A stretch of 64,000 nt of DNA, taken from contig JAFDXF010000093.1 of assembly GCA_018268055.1 (NCBI GenBank), positions 62,001-126,000 on the forward strand, written 5' to 3'. The notes beneath the pieces are model-generated. The model saw only the letters and a list, made by a program, of their open reading frames with translations, did no database searches and was not told where the DNA came from. This DNA comes from Bacteroidota bacterium. Lineage in GTDB: Bacteria; Bacteroidota; Bacteroidia; Chitinophagales; Chitinophagaceae. Both the position numbers and the translations under genes were made by a program. Positions 1 through 8,666 of this stretch are shown in pieces (the stretch's first letter is position 1; each line of letters begins with the position of its first letter).

Positions 1-49
1 TGAAGGTCCATCAATAGTAAAACGCATTAATCAGGCTATTGAAGCTTAA
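1..49 (+). CDS. C-terminal end of an unidentified gene (partial)
   Basis: Reading frame 2 is open from the window edge and ends with TAA at 47-49, giving the last 15 residues EGPSIVKRINQAIEA. The gene converges with the minus-strand gene that ends 9 nt further on. The tail is too short to assign a family. It could also be a chance open frame, so confidence is low. Confidence 0.35.
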   Translation, partial: EGPSIVKRINQAIEA

Positions 50-58
50 TCCTTTCCA

Positions 59-1282
59 TTAATCAAACGTATATCCCAAACAAAATGTCAATGGCAGTTT
101 CACTCCGCCATTATACGGATAAATATTTCCATTACTAAAATGACCAATATTGATTTCGGCATTTACTTTTCTATTTTTCCCAATAAAAGTACCAATGCCT
201 AATATATCCTGAAAAGTGAAATGCCTTCCGGTTAGTTCATTATCCAAAATGTTTTTTGAAATAAATGTTGGCCCTGCAATGGAATAAAAGAAATATCCAT
301 CTGCTTTCTTAGTATGCACCACATTAAAACGCAAAACAGGAAATACAGATAAAGTAAAAAAGTTCTCCCGTTGTTTTCTTGTTTGCCAAACGCCTGCGCT
401 CACGCCCCAGTCAAATGAAAAAACTTTTTTAGCGTGAAAAATATTTCTATGATAATGAATAGCAACGCCTGAGCGAACTTCTACATCTCCACCCCAGAAA
501 AATGGTATCGGGCTTTTTTCAGAAGCAAAATTATTAACACCATATCCTAATCCATTTGTCGATACGCCCAACTGAATTGTATTTTTCGGAAACTTATATC
601 CTGCTTTCTTTTTCTCGTCTATTTTTTCTTTAGCAAGCGGCCTCATATTGTAAGTGAATCCGGCAGAATAAAAATATGAAGCAGGTTGTTTTTCATTTTT
701 ATTTTTAGGAGTATAAGACACACCGGCTATTAAATCCCATTTTTGATTGACGCGGTAGCGAAGGCCTGTTTCTAAAAAAGTAGTTGCAAAGCTTGTATTT
801 TTAACAGCCCATTGATTGTTTACTTTAAACCCTTTTCGGGTAACAATTCCTAAACCTGCTTCACCGTACCAAGACATTCTATCAGTAAATGGTATCTGAT
901 CTTGTAAAGTAAGACCTACTATATTCATCCAAACAGTATGCGTAGTGTTATCGCCATTTACATTTTTATACTCTACCCAACCAACGGGACGTAGATAATG
1001 TATATTAGCTGACAGGTTTTTATTAAACCGAAATCCCATAAGGTTAACGCGTACTCCAATAGGTGGAACATGAACAGAAGCAACAGAAAATCCGGGTTCT
1101 AATTGTTGCTCATTAAAATTATAATGTAAATTACCGATGCTTACTCCGAAGTTTCCGTTGATTAAACCCGGTGGGTATTGTAGTCGTTTATTAGAAATTA
1201 CAGAGTCGTCTTGTGCGTTTAAAACAGTGATGGGCATCACCAAAAACAAAAGACATAGTAACTGAAGTCTATTTTTATTCAT
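59..1282 (-). CDS. Secreted outer-membrane protein with two beta-barrel modules; C-terminal PagL-like motif
   Basis: This is a predicted outer-membrane protein of 407 aa. The start is the ATG at 1282, because it gives a signal peptide (MNKNRLQLLCLLFLV...NAQ); the longer frame up to 1411 would run into rsmE. The alternating aromatic strands fall into two blocks. One covers about residues 35-225 and closes with a barrel-like C-terminal strand ending FTYNMRP. A second barrel runs from about 245 to the C-terminal LGYTFD. Near the end, H381-F-S383-N384 resembles the HxSN motif of PagL-type lipid A deacylases (acyloxyacyl hydrolase family). No Glu follows it where PagL has its third catalytic residue, so activity is doubtful. 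Usual PagL proteins are one barrel of under 200 aa. A plain structural porin is the alternative. Confidence 0.7.
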   Translation of the reverse strand: MNKNRLQLLCLLFLVMPITVLNAQDDSVISNKRLQYPPGLINGNFGVSIGNLHYNFNEQQLEPGFSVASVHVPPIGVRVNLMGFRFNKNLSANIHYLRPVGWVEYKNVNGDNTTHTVWMNIVGLTLQDQIPFTDRMSWYGEAGLGIVTRKGFKVNNQWAVKNTSFATTFLETGLRYRVNQKWDLIAGVSYTPKNKNEKQPASYFYSAGFTYNMRPLAKEKIDEKKKAGYKFPKNTIQLGVSTNGLGYGVNNFASEKSPIPFFWGGDVEVRSGVAIHYHRNIFHAKKVFSFDWGVSAGVWQTRKQRENFFTLSVFPVLRFNVVHTKKADGYFFYSIAGPTFISKNILDNELTGRHFTFQDILGIGTFIGKNRKVNAEINIGHFSNGNIYPYNGGVKLPLTFCLGYTFD

Positions 1283-1346
1283 ATACATTTTAGAGCTACA
1301 ATAATAGATAATCCTTGAGAAAGATATTGATTCAGTTAAAAGAAAA

Positions 1347-2054
1347 TTATACGGCCAAAAGTACAGCAGCCACAACGCCCGCTGTTTCTGTTCGCAGCCT
1401 TGTATCCCCAAGACTCACGGGTTGAAAATTATTTTTCAAAGCAAGTTCTACTTCTTCTTGTGTAAAATCGCCTTCAGGGCCAATAAGGATGCAAGATTGA
1501 CGAGCTTCCTTTTTGATTTGTATCGCTAATTCATTTTTCTTTTCATCGTAGCAATGTGCAATAAACTGCTCCTCTAAAGATTGTAATTTATCAACTACAT
1601 CTTGAAACACAACCGGCTGATGCAAAATAGGCAACCAACATTGTTGCGATTGCAACATTGCACTGATGCAAACCGCATTCATTCGATCATGACGGAATTT
1701 TTCTCTTTCAGTTCGTGTGCATATCATTGGGATTATTTCCGTTACCCCAATTTCTGTTGCTTTTTCCAAAAACCATTCAAAACGATTCGCATTTTTAAGC
1801 AATGAGATGGCGACAATAATTTCTTTTTTATTGGAGGGTACTGTAGCTGTATGTTGTATTCTTACAGCACAATGTTTTTTATTAGCCTCTTCAATAATGC
1901 AATGAATCAGTTGTCCTTTACCATCGGTAATGCTCAATTGCTCGCCTACTTTCATACGCAGCACCTGCACTACATGGCGACTGGTATCTTCATCCAAAAG
2001 AATCAGATTTTGTGCAGTATTAATTTGATTGACGTAAAAAAAAGGAATTGACAT
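1347..2054 (-). CDS. rsmE: 16S rRNA (uracil-1498-N3)-methyltransferase RsmE
   Basis: RsmE methylates N3 of U1498 in 16S rRNA within the assembled 30S subunit, using S-adenosylmethionine. The 235-aa length is normal. The N-terminal PUA-like part is followed by the SPOUT knot, visible as LIGPEGDFTQEEVELA (about residues 190-205) and LGDTRLRTETAGVVAAVLL at the C-terminus, which form the SAM-binding trefoil knot. It lies 14 nt downstream of dnaB on the same strand and may be cotranscribed with it. The C-terminus is complete, so the upstream-extended frame of the neighbouring barrel gene is not used. Confidence 0.96.
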   Translation of the reverse strand: MSIPFFYVNQINTAQNLILLDEDTSRHVVQVLRMKVGEQLSITDGKGQLIHCIIEEANKKHCAVRIQHTATVPSNKKEIIVAISLLKNANRFEWFLEKATEIGVTEIIPMICTRTEREKFRHDRMNAVCISAMLQSQQCWLPILHQPVVFQDVVDKLQSLEEQFIAHCYDEKKNELAIQIKKEARQSCILIGPEGDFTQEEVELALKNNFQPVSLGDTRLRTETAGVVAAVLLAV

Positions 2055-2068
2055 AATGAGAACATTCG

Positions 2069-3634
2069 CTAAAAACTAATATCATCATCATCTTGAATAT
2101 CATTCATCTTACTACCGGTCTGTATAAAAACTTTTGCGCCTCCATCACCATCAATATCGCTTACCGGTTTCCAATTTCCCGGCAGGCCGGGGCCGCCAAA
2201 GCTATCACCTTCATCTTCTACAAACTTTTGAATATGCAGCAAGCCTCGCAACTTGATTGTTTCTAATGAGCCATTACGATGTTTAGCAATCCGTACAAAA
2301 GTCTCGCCTTTATTACTCTCTCCCATTTCATTTTGTGTGATGTCGTGATATTCTGGGCGATAAAGGAACATTACCATATCTGCATCTTGTTCAATCGCAC
2401 CTGATTCACGCAGGTCACTCAATTGCGGCATTTTATTACCGTCTTTTCCGGCGCTTCTTGTTTCTACAGCACGACTCAACTGTGATAAGGCAATAATAGG
2501 CACACTTAATTCTTTGGCAAGTGCTTTCAGGTTTCTGGATATGTTACTGATTTCTTGTTCACGATTGGAATTTCGGTTTTCACTTGTACCACTCATTAAT
2601 TGCAAATAGTCAATGATGATTAAGCCTATATTATGCTTCGATTTCAACCTTCTGCATTTTGCACGAAGTTCAAAAATGTTTAATGCAGCTGTATCATCTA
2701 TATATAAAGGTGCCTGAGAGAGTTTCTGTATGCCTCGTGCATACAGTTGTTTCATCTCATGTTCTTCTAATTTGCCGCGGGCAATTTTTTCTAACCATAT
2801 TTCGCTTTCGGCAGAGAGAATACGTTGCACCAATTGACTCGCACTCATCTCTAATGAAAATAATGCAACCGGCGTAGGTTTGGTCGCACTCATTACAGCA
2901 TTTCTTGCGAGGTTTAATGCAAAGGCTGTTTTACCTACCGAAGGTCTTGCGGCTAATACAATCAAATCTGTATTTTGCCAGCCATAAGTAACTCTATCCA
3001 ATGTAGCAAAGCCACTTGGTACACCGGTAATATCTTCGTTTTTATTTCTTAAATCTTCAATACGCTGAATGGTGTGCACTAATACAGAATCTAATGTTTC
3101 CATATTATTGCGTAGGTGATTATTGATGATTTCAAATAATTTGCTTTCAGCATCATCGAGCAAGTCAAACACATCGGTTGAATCTTCATAGGCATCGCCA
3201 ATAATTTCGCCACTGATACGAATCAATTCACGTTGAATAAATTTTTGCAAAATAATTCTTGCGTGTGCTTCTATATGTGCTGAAGAAACTACTGCATTCG
3301 TAAGCTTTGTAACATAATAAGCACCACCCACCATCTCCAACTCTTCTTTGAAACGAAGTTCTTCTGCCACTGTAAGGATATCAATGGGTTGATTTTTTGT
3401 ACTCAAGCTTTGCATCGCTCTGAAAATGCGTTGATGCGCTTCTACATAAAAACATTCAGGCTTTAATATTTTAACTGCACTGTCAAAAGCAGTTTTCTCC
3501 AGCATTATAGCGCCCAATACTGCTTCTTCTAAATCTTTTGCTTGAGGTGGTACTTTTCCATAAACCATAGTACCCAAATCCAAAGACGATTTTCTTCTTT
3601 GCTTCCTGTCTTTATTCAAATTCGTTAAATCCAT
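2069..3634 (-). CDS. dnaB: Replicative DNA helicase DnaB
   Basis: DnaB is the hexameric 5'-3' helicase of the replication fork. The 521-aa protein has the N-terminal DnaB domain (about residues 30-130), a helical linker, and a RecA-like C-terminal ATPase. Walker A is ARPSVGKTA at about 229-237, Walker B is LIIIDYLQLM, and the H4 loop/arginine-finger region follows. No intein interrupts it. A short acidic tail ends NDIQDDDDISF. The ATG at 3634 is well placed. A 340-nt leader with a candidate -7-like box (TTAGTTTG, minus strand, 3671-3664, one mismatch to consensus) lies upstream. Confidence 0.98.
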   Translation of the reverse strand: MDLTNLNKDRKQRRKSSLDLGTMVYGKVPPQAKDLEEAVLGAIMLEKTAFDSAVKILKPECFYVEAHQRIFRAMQSLSTKNQPIDILTVAEELRFKEELEMVGGAYYVTKLTNAVVSSAHIEAHARIILQKFIQRELIRISGEIIGDAYEDSTDVFDLLDDAESKLFEIINNHLRNNMETLDSVLVHTIQRIEDLRNKNEDITGVPSGFATLDRVTYGWQNTDLIVLAARPSVGKTAFALNLARNAVMSATKPTPVALFSLEMSASQLVQRILSAESEIWLEKIARGKLEEHEMKQLYARGIQKLSQAPLYIDDTAALNIFELRAKCRRLKSKHNIGLIIIDYLQLMSGTSENRNSNREQEISNISRNLKALAKELSVPIIALSQLSRAVETRSAGKDGNKMPQLSDLRESGAIEQDADMVMFLYRPEYHDITQNEMGESNKGETFVRIAKHRNGSLETIKLRGLLHIQKFVEDEGDSFGGPGLPGNWKPVSDIDGDGGAKVFIQTGSKMNDIQDDDDISF

Positions 3635-3976
3635 TGTTCCTTTATTATAAATTGCCCTTTTGGCAAACTAAGATTATTAAATTATCAATCCATCTTCAAG
3701 CAAATATTCATTTTCAATTAATGAAAAAAATGCCCTTCTGCTCGTCCGTGGCGAATATAGGCCGCCACAACTATGTAACGCCTGACTTAAACGTTTATTT
3801 ATTTCTACACCTTGTATTCACCTGTTTTCTTTGGTTATTCACATTATTTTTTCAAAAATCACTTTGCCAATTTAACGAATTTCCCTAAGCATAAAAAGGA
3901 TAATTTTTTCACACCAAATTTTTATTCATAAAAAAGCCGGACATAAAGCCCGGCTAATTTTAAAGTAGTATTTAAT
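3635..3976. other. Intergenic stretch between dnaB and the amidohydrolase operon
   Basis: About 340 nt without a convincing gene. It holds the terminator of the amidohydrolase operon (3929-3955), the presumed dnaB promoter and leader on the minus strand, and a perfect 6-bp inverted repeat (GTGGCG 3748-3753 / CGCCAC 3763-3768, 9-nt loop) with no T-tract. A plus-strand open frame here (from 3634 or 3721 to 3888) is AT-rich and looks like chance. Confidence 0.6.
3929..3955 (-). terminator. Rho-independent terminator of the amidohydrolase operon
   Basis: Read on the minus strand, AGCCGG and CCGGCT form a 6-bp GC-rich stem (3950-3955 with 3935-3940) followed directly by a T-run. It lies about 20 nt beyond the stop of the 447-aa amidohydrolase gene. 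Confidence 0.85.
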
Positions 3977-5320
3977 TTAGAAAGCTTTCTTCTCTTTATC
4001 TTTTTTCAAATTATATTTTTCTTCGTAGCGCTCATCCAATTGCTTTTGTTTATTATCCAGATTTATTTTTCTTCCCTGAATAAAAGCATCTGTAACATTA
4101 TTGGTGCTTATGTCCAGAATATCGCCGCTGCTGATGATAAAGTTGGCTTCTTTGCCCGGTTCTATACTTCCTGTTTTATCATCCACGCCCATCACTTTCG
4201 CTGCATTGAGTGTGATTGCTGCCAAAGCATCTTCTTTACTCAATCCATAAGCTACTGCAGTGCCTGCATTGAAAGGAAGGTTGCGACCACGAGTATTGGC
4301 ATCTTCATCTGTAATGGCAAAAGTCACCCCTGCTTTCTTTAAAGCAGCTGCAGATTTATATGGTTGATCCACATCATCATCATTGCCGGTGGGCAGACTG
4401 TGCATTTGCTGAAGAACAACTGATATATTATTCTTTTTTAATAAATCGGCAATTTGCCAGCTTTCACTTGCGCCTACGATTACCACATCAAAACCAAACT
4501 CTTTTGCAAAATCCAAAGCCACCAACATTTGCTTTACTTGATTGGCATGTACATAGAATTTTTGTTTTTTATCAAATAGATTTTTTACGGCTTCATACTT
4601 AAGGTTTGTTTCTTCATGTGTTGGCACAGCATTATAGGCTTTTGCCTCTCTGAAAAATGCTTTCAATTCTTCAATCTTATCCAATCCTGCTTTTACGGGA
4701 TCTCCTTGTCCCATACTTGGGCTTGGACCAAATCCTCCTCCAAAACGACCGAAAGAAGGACGTGCCATCAATGAAGGCATGTAAAAATGCATTCCGGCAT
4801 CTGTTTTCAATGCTGCATCAGTCCATGTCCAAGCATCCAATTGCACTACAGAAGATGAGCCTGCAAGGAAACTTCCCTCCGGAACAATATTCGCTTCTAA
4901 GATTCCATTTGAACGCAGTGTATTGATTACTTTAGAATCGGTATTATATGCTACTATCGAACGAACATTGGGATTCATATCACCAATTTCTCGCACATCT
5001 GAAGTAGCTTTTACGGCTGCCATTTCTTTTAAGCCCAAAGAGCTTGTTGCCAATATCAATCCGGGATAAATTTGCTTGCCTTGTGCGTCAATCACATTTG
5101 TTTCTACTGCAGGTATTTTTATATCATTACCTACTTTTTCTATTTTCCCATCGCGAACTACGATGGTTCCTTTTTCTATTACTTTACCATTGCCGACATG
5201 TATCGTTGCATTCGTTACGTAGAGTACACCCGTTTGCTGCGGTGCAGGCACCACATTGGCTTGGCCGATAATGGCCGAAGAAAATGCCGAAGCAATGATG
5301 ATTGAAAATATTTTTTTCAT
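3977..5320 (-). CDS. Secreted amidohydrolase-fold protein lacking the HxH metal motif
   Basis: A 447-aa protein of the imidazolonepropionase-like amidohydrolase family with an N-terminal signal peptide (residues 1-20, ending AIIGQ). The N-terminal beta-sandwich (VRDGKIEKVG...) and the C-terminal return (GSIEPGKEANFII) are typical. Where active members have PGxxDxHxH, this one reads PGLILATSS (86-94), so both first-shell histidines are gone. A later His (YVHAN) and the acidic AITDEDAN segment remain. It follows the 1061-aa amidohydrolase gene by only 12 nt, so the two are almost surely one operon. It may be a catalytically dead partner of that enzyme or have another role in the periplasm. Confidence 0.85.
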   Translation of the reverse strand: MKKIFSIIIASAFSSAIIGQANVVPAPQQTGVLYVTNATIHVGNGKVIEKGTIVVRDGKIEKVGNDIKIPAVETNVIDAQGKQIYPGLILATSSLGLKEMAAVKATSDVREIGDMNPNVRSIVAYNTDSKVINTLRSNGILEANIVPEGSFLAGSSSVVQLDAWTWTDAALKTDAGMHFYMPSLMARPSFGRFGGGFGPSPSMGQGDPVKAGLDKIEELKAFFREAKAYNAVPTHEETNLKYEAVKNLFDKKQKFYVHANQVKQMLVALDFAKEFGFDVVIVGASESWQIADLLKKNNISVVLQQMHSLPTGNDDDVDQPYKSAAALKKAGVTFAITDEDANTRGRNLPFNAGTAVAYGLSKEDALAAITLNAAKVMGVDDKTGSIEPGKEANFIISSGDILDISTNNVTDAFIQGRKINLDNKQKQLDERYEEKYNLKKDKEKKAF

Positions 5321-5332
5321 ATATCTGGTTTT

Positions 5333-8300
5333 TTAGAAGTTAGTATTATCTGAATCTATTACGAGCATACCATGGCTATGGCCGTGATCTTCACAAGTGA
5401 ACATTATGCTGTAAGTTGGCATAGCTGGTATTACAAAACCGCCGCTTCTTTTTTCTCCAACCATTTTTTTAATCAACCTTTCTTTTTCAGCAGCTACATC
5501 CTTTTGCAGTTGCTCATCTTTTTGTCGGTCAAAGTAAACAGTACCATCTACAATCGTGTATAAAGATTTTGCGTAAATGCTCAATGGACTATCGCTCCAC
5601 ACTACCACATCTGCATCTTTACCTACTTTAATGCTTCCTACTTTATCTTGTACATGCAGCATCTTGGCCGGATTGATTGTAACTAACGATAATGCTTCCT
5701 CGGCTGTTAATCCACCATACTTCATTGTTTTAGCAGCTTCTTGATTCAGTCTTCTTGCCATCTCGGCATCATCTGAATTTATTGCAACATTCAAACCGGC
5801 TTTGAACATAATAGCTGCATTATAAGGTATGGCATCTTCTACCTCTACTTTATAAGCCCACCAATCGCTGAATGTTGAAGCATTAGAACCGTGCTTCAAC
5901 ATTTTATCGGCTACTTTATATCCTTCCAAAATGTGCGTGAATGTATTGACTTTAAAACCCATTTTATCGGCAACTTCAATTAGGCCGGTTATTTCGCTTT
6001 GCACATAAGAGTGGCAGGTAATAAATCTTTTATTATCTAATATTTCTACCAATGCATCTAATTCCAAATCTCTGCGTGGTTCATTTAGATCTGCGACAGA
6101 TTTTTTGGCTTTTACTCTCTTATCTTTTTCTGCATTGTAGGCTTCCCATTCTTTTTTATAATCTTTTGCTCGGGTAAAGGCATCGATGAATACCTGCTCC
6201 ACACCCATTCTGGTATCAGGGTAGCGTGTATTGCCCCCCGGAATATTAAAATTGGAACGTTTTACATTTTCACCCAAGGCAAATTTGATAAATGGATCAG
6301 AACCTTTAAATTTAATATCTTCTGCATTTGCACCCCAGCGAAGTTTTATCAATTGCGCTTGTCCGCCAATCGGATTGGCAGAGCCATGCAATATTTGAGA
6401 AGTAGTAACACCACCACTCAACTGACGATAGATATTTATATCTTCCGGATTGATATTATCGCCAATTCTTACTTCTGAAGTTACAGATTGAGCACCTTCA
6501 TTGATAGAAGCAGCAGCAATGTGTGAGTGCTCGTCAATAATACCCGGAGAAACGTGTTTCCCTGTTCCATCAATTACTCTTGCGCCGGGCTCATTCAGAT
6601 TTTTACCTACTGCGGCAATCTTGCCATTTTTTAAAAGTACGTCTGTATTTTGCAGTACACCTTCTTTTTCACTGGTCCAAACGGTAGCATTTTTAATTAA
6701 GATAGTTTCTTGTTTTGGCAAATGGGCTTCATCACTTCCGAACGGCATAAACGGATAAGTAACACTTCCTACACTCGGTGCTATTCTTTTCTTTGCACTA
6801 TCCACTTTCGGTTCGACAGCTTTTACAAAAACGGCAGTCCATGTAAGCTCGTTGCCCAAAGTATCCAATCCTGTTCCATTCCACTCTGTACCATTACTAA
6901 TACCGCCCAATCTTACTGCATTAGCCGGAAGTTCAGAAGGCATGGCACCACCTCCTCTATTAAAACCGCCTCCAGGAAATCCACCACCAGTTTTTTTCGT
7001 AGTATCAGCTGCTGCAGGCATTTGAGGCATTGTTCTTTTTGCCATTGGCGCAAAAGCCAATTTTATTTGCTTACCATCAAAACTGAATTTTGTATTCAAA
7101 GTATCTTTGCCCCACATCGTAGCGCTATTCGTACTTTTTACATCCAATGTATATTTTTCTTCTCCTTTAGGAGTAGTGATAGAAACATTATAAACACCGG
7201 CAACATTATCTTCATTTTTTACATTGTATTTCGTGCCTTGAATATAATTGTAAAGAATTGTTGTCTTATCATTGAAGATAGGCCCATTGGTAATTAAGAA
7301 GTTTGCATACTTACCTGCATCCAAACTTCCTACTTTATCATAAATACCCAAGGTAATAGCAGGCATTTTTGTAAGTGCTTCCATTGCCTTAGCTTCACTC
7401 AAACCATAATCCATTGCTTTGCGAAGATTGGTCCAAAAACTATTTATGCTTGATAAATCTGCAGTAGTAAGACAAAAAGGAATGCCTGCTTTTTCAAAAG
7501 CCGCACATTGTGTAGGTGCAAGCTCCCAATGTTTCATTACTTCCAGCGATACCAATTTTGCTTCTGCCGGATCTTCTACATCTTGTGTCTGAGGATAATT
7601 GAGTGGCAATATAAATGTAGCACCGGATGCTTTCATTTCTTTCAATCGTTGATATTCATTTTGTCCTGCTTTTATGATATACTGAACACCGAATTCTTTT
7701 CCAATTTTATCAGCTCTTAAATCATTCCATTTATCATTGCCTTCAAAAATTTGTGGTAAATTTTGATTGTCATTCCATGATTGAAGTGTTGCATTAAAGC
7801 CTTCTTGCCATGGTTTTGTTTTATACCATTGTGCATCCAAATATGTTTGACGTAGTAATGCAATGTATCCCATCAATGAACTGGGATAAGCTTGTCTTGA
7901 AGTTCCCTTATTGAATGAATAATTGGCGGATGCTCTTTCTTTTAAAATAACAAGATTTTCTTTGGCATTAGCCAATGTAACAACAGCTCCTGTTCCTCTT
8001 GCTACTCCATCTTTAATATGAGTAAGCACGGTACCAAATCCTGCTTCACGAAATGGTTTAGCGCCGCTTTCATTCACATTAAATAATTTAAATACATCCA
8101 CATCAGATTTTATTGCTTCGTTCCATCCATAAGGGCCTCTTGCATTTGATTCTGTCTGTATCGGTTGATTGAAGTTGAAAAAACTACCAGCGCTCTGCTG
8201 TTGACGAGCAGGGGTTCCATAATCGGTATAAATATCAATGAAAGATGGATAAATGAATTTGCCTTTGCAATTTACTTCTACCGCACCTGTCGGGACAGCA

Positions 8301-8518
8301 ATGCCGGAGCCTACCGACACTACACGACCATCTTTAATAATTAATGTAGCATCGCTGATAGAAGAAATTCCATCTTTTAAAATAGTAGCATGTGTAAATG
8401 CATAGTAACCATGTCGTGGATCCGCAACTCCATTCTCGGGAAATGTGGGCTGCGCCAGCAATGGAATACAGATCAACTGACAGACTACTGCAGTGAGCCA
8501 GAAACCGATTTTTCTCAT
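5333..8518 (-). CDS. Secreted tandem amidohydrolase: degenerate N-terminal domain, metal-competent C-terminal domain
   Basis: A 1061-aa protein. The start is the ATG at 8518, giving a signal peptide MRKIGFWLTAVVCQL...LLAQ; the longer frame to 8680 overlaps the divergent deoC start. The first amidohydrolase domain (about residues 35-460) has FIDIYTD (93-99) in place of HxH and no metal histidines. A beta-rich insert with a Gly-rich stretch (about 505-523) links it to a second domain (about 620-1020). The second domain keeps the full ligand set: H664-S-H666 in PGIIDEHSH, H836 (ITCHSY), H862 (THILEGYK) and D916 (NSDDAE). It is therefore the likely active hydrolase for cyclic amides or dipeptide-like substrates in the periplasm. 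The substrate is unknown. Confidence 0.88.
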   Translation of the reverse strand: MRKIGFWLTAVVCQLICIPLLAQPTFPENGVADPRHGYYAFTHATILKDGISSISDATLIIKDGRVVSVGSGIAVPTGAVEVNCKGKFIYPSFIDIYTDYGTPARQQQSAGSFFNFNQPIQTESNARGPYGWNEAIKSDVDVFKLFNVNESGAKPFREAGFGTVLTHIKDGVARGTGAVVTLANAKENLVILKERASANYSFNKGTSRQAYPSSLMGYIALLRQTYLDAQWYKTKPWQEGFNATLQSWNDNQNLPQIFEGNDKWNDLRADKIGKEFGVQYIIKAGQNEYQRLKEMKASGATFILPLNYPQTQDVEDPAEAKLVSLEVMKHWELAPTQCAAFEKAGIPFCLTTADLSSINSFWTNLRKAMDYGLSEAKAMEALTKMPAITLGIYDKVGSLDAGKYANFLITNGPIFNDKTTILYNYIQGTKYNVKNEDNVAGVYNVSITTPKGEEKYTLDVKSTNSATMWGKDTLNTKFSFDGKQIKLAFAPMAKRTMPQMPAAADTTKKTGGGFPGGGFNRGGGAMPSELPANAVRLGGISNGTEWNGTGLDTLGNELTWTAVFVKAVEPKVDSAKKRIAPSVGSVTYPFMPFGSDEAHLPKQETILIKNATVWTSEKEGVLQNTDVLLKNGKIAAVGKNLNEPGARVIDGTGKHVSPGIIDEHSHIAAASINEGAQSVTSEVRIGDNINPEDINIYRQLSGGVTTSQILHGSANPIGGQAQLIKLRWGANAEDIKFKGSDPFIKFALGENVKRSNFNIPGGNTRYPDTRMGVEQVFIDAFTRAKDYKKEWEAYNAEKDKRVKAKKSVADLNEPRRDLELDALVEILDNKRFITCHSYVQSEITGLIEVADKMGFKVNTFTHILEGYKVADKMLKHGSNASTFSDWWAYKVEVEDAIPYNAAIMFKAGLNVAINSDDAEMARRLNQEAAKTMKYGGLTAEEALSLVTINPAKMLHVQDKVGSIKVGKDADVVVWSDSPLSIYAKSLYTIVDGTVYFDRQKDEQLQKDVAAEKERLIKKMVGEKRSGGFVIPAMPTYSIMFTCEDHGHSHGMLVIDSDNTNF

Positions 8519-8637
8519 ACAAAATGAATTTTTAATGAACCCCGAATTTAAAGGAATCGGGCTAAGATTTATCAATATTTTGACAAATGGTAAAGAGTTC
8601 ATAGCAATTGGCTGTTTTACTTCCTCAAAACTTTGAT

Positions 8638-8645
8638 TACCTTTG
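8638..8645 (+). promoter_or_regulatory. -7 box TACCTTTG upstream of deoC
   Basis: An exact match to the Bacteroidota -7 consensus TAnnTTTG, 21 nt before the deoC ATG and in the divergent interval between deoC and the amidohydrolase operon. No convincing -33 TTTG was found at the usual distance. Confidence 0.5.
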
Positions 8646-8666
8646 ATATTCACTAATTTTTTATCT

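Noticed and set aside
3634..3888. Plus-strand 84-aa frame in the dnaB leader
   Set aside because: It begins on top of the dnaB start, is AT-rich low-complexity sequence, and has no promoter box or recognisable domain; likely chance.
6710..7297. Plus-strand 195-aa frame
   Set aside because: It lies wholly antisense within the large amidohydrolase gene, and its Ser/Cys/Arg/Phe-rich translation is that of a shadow frame.
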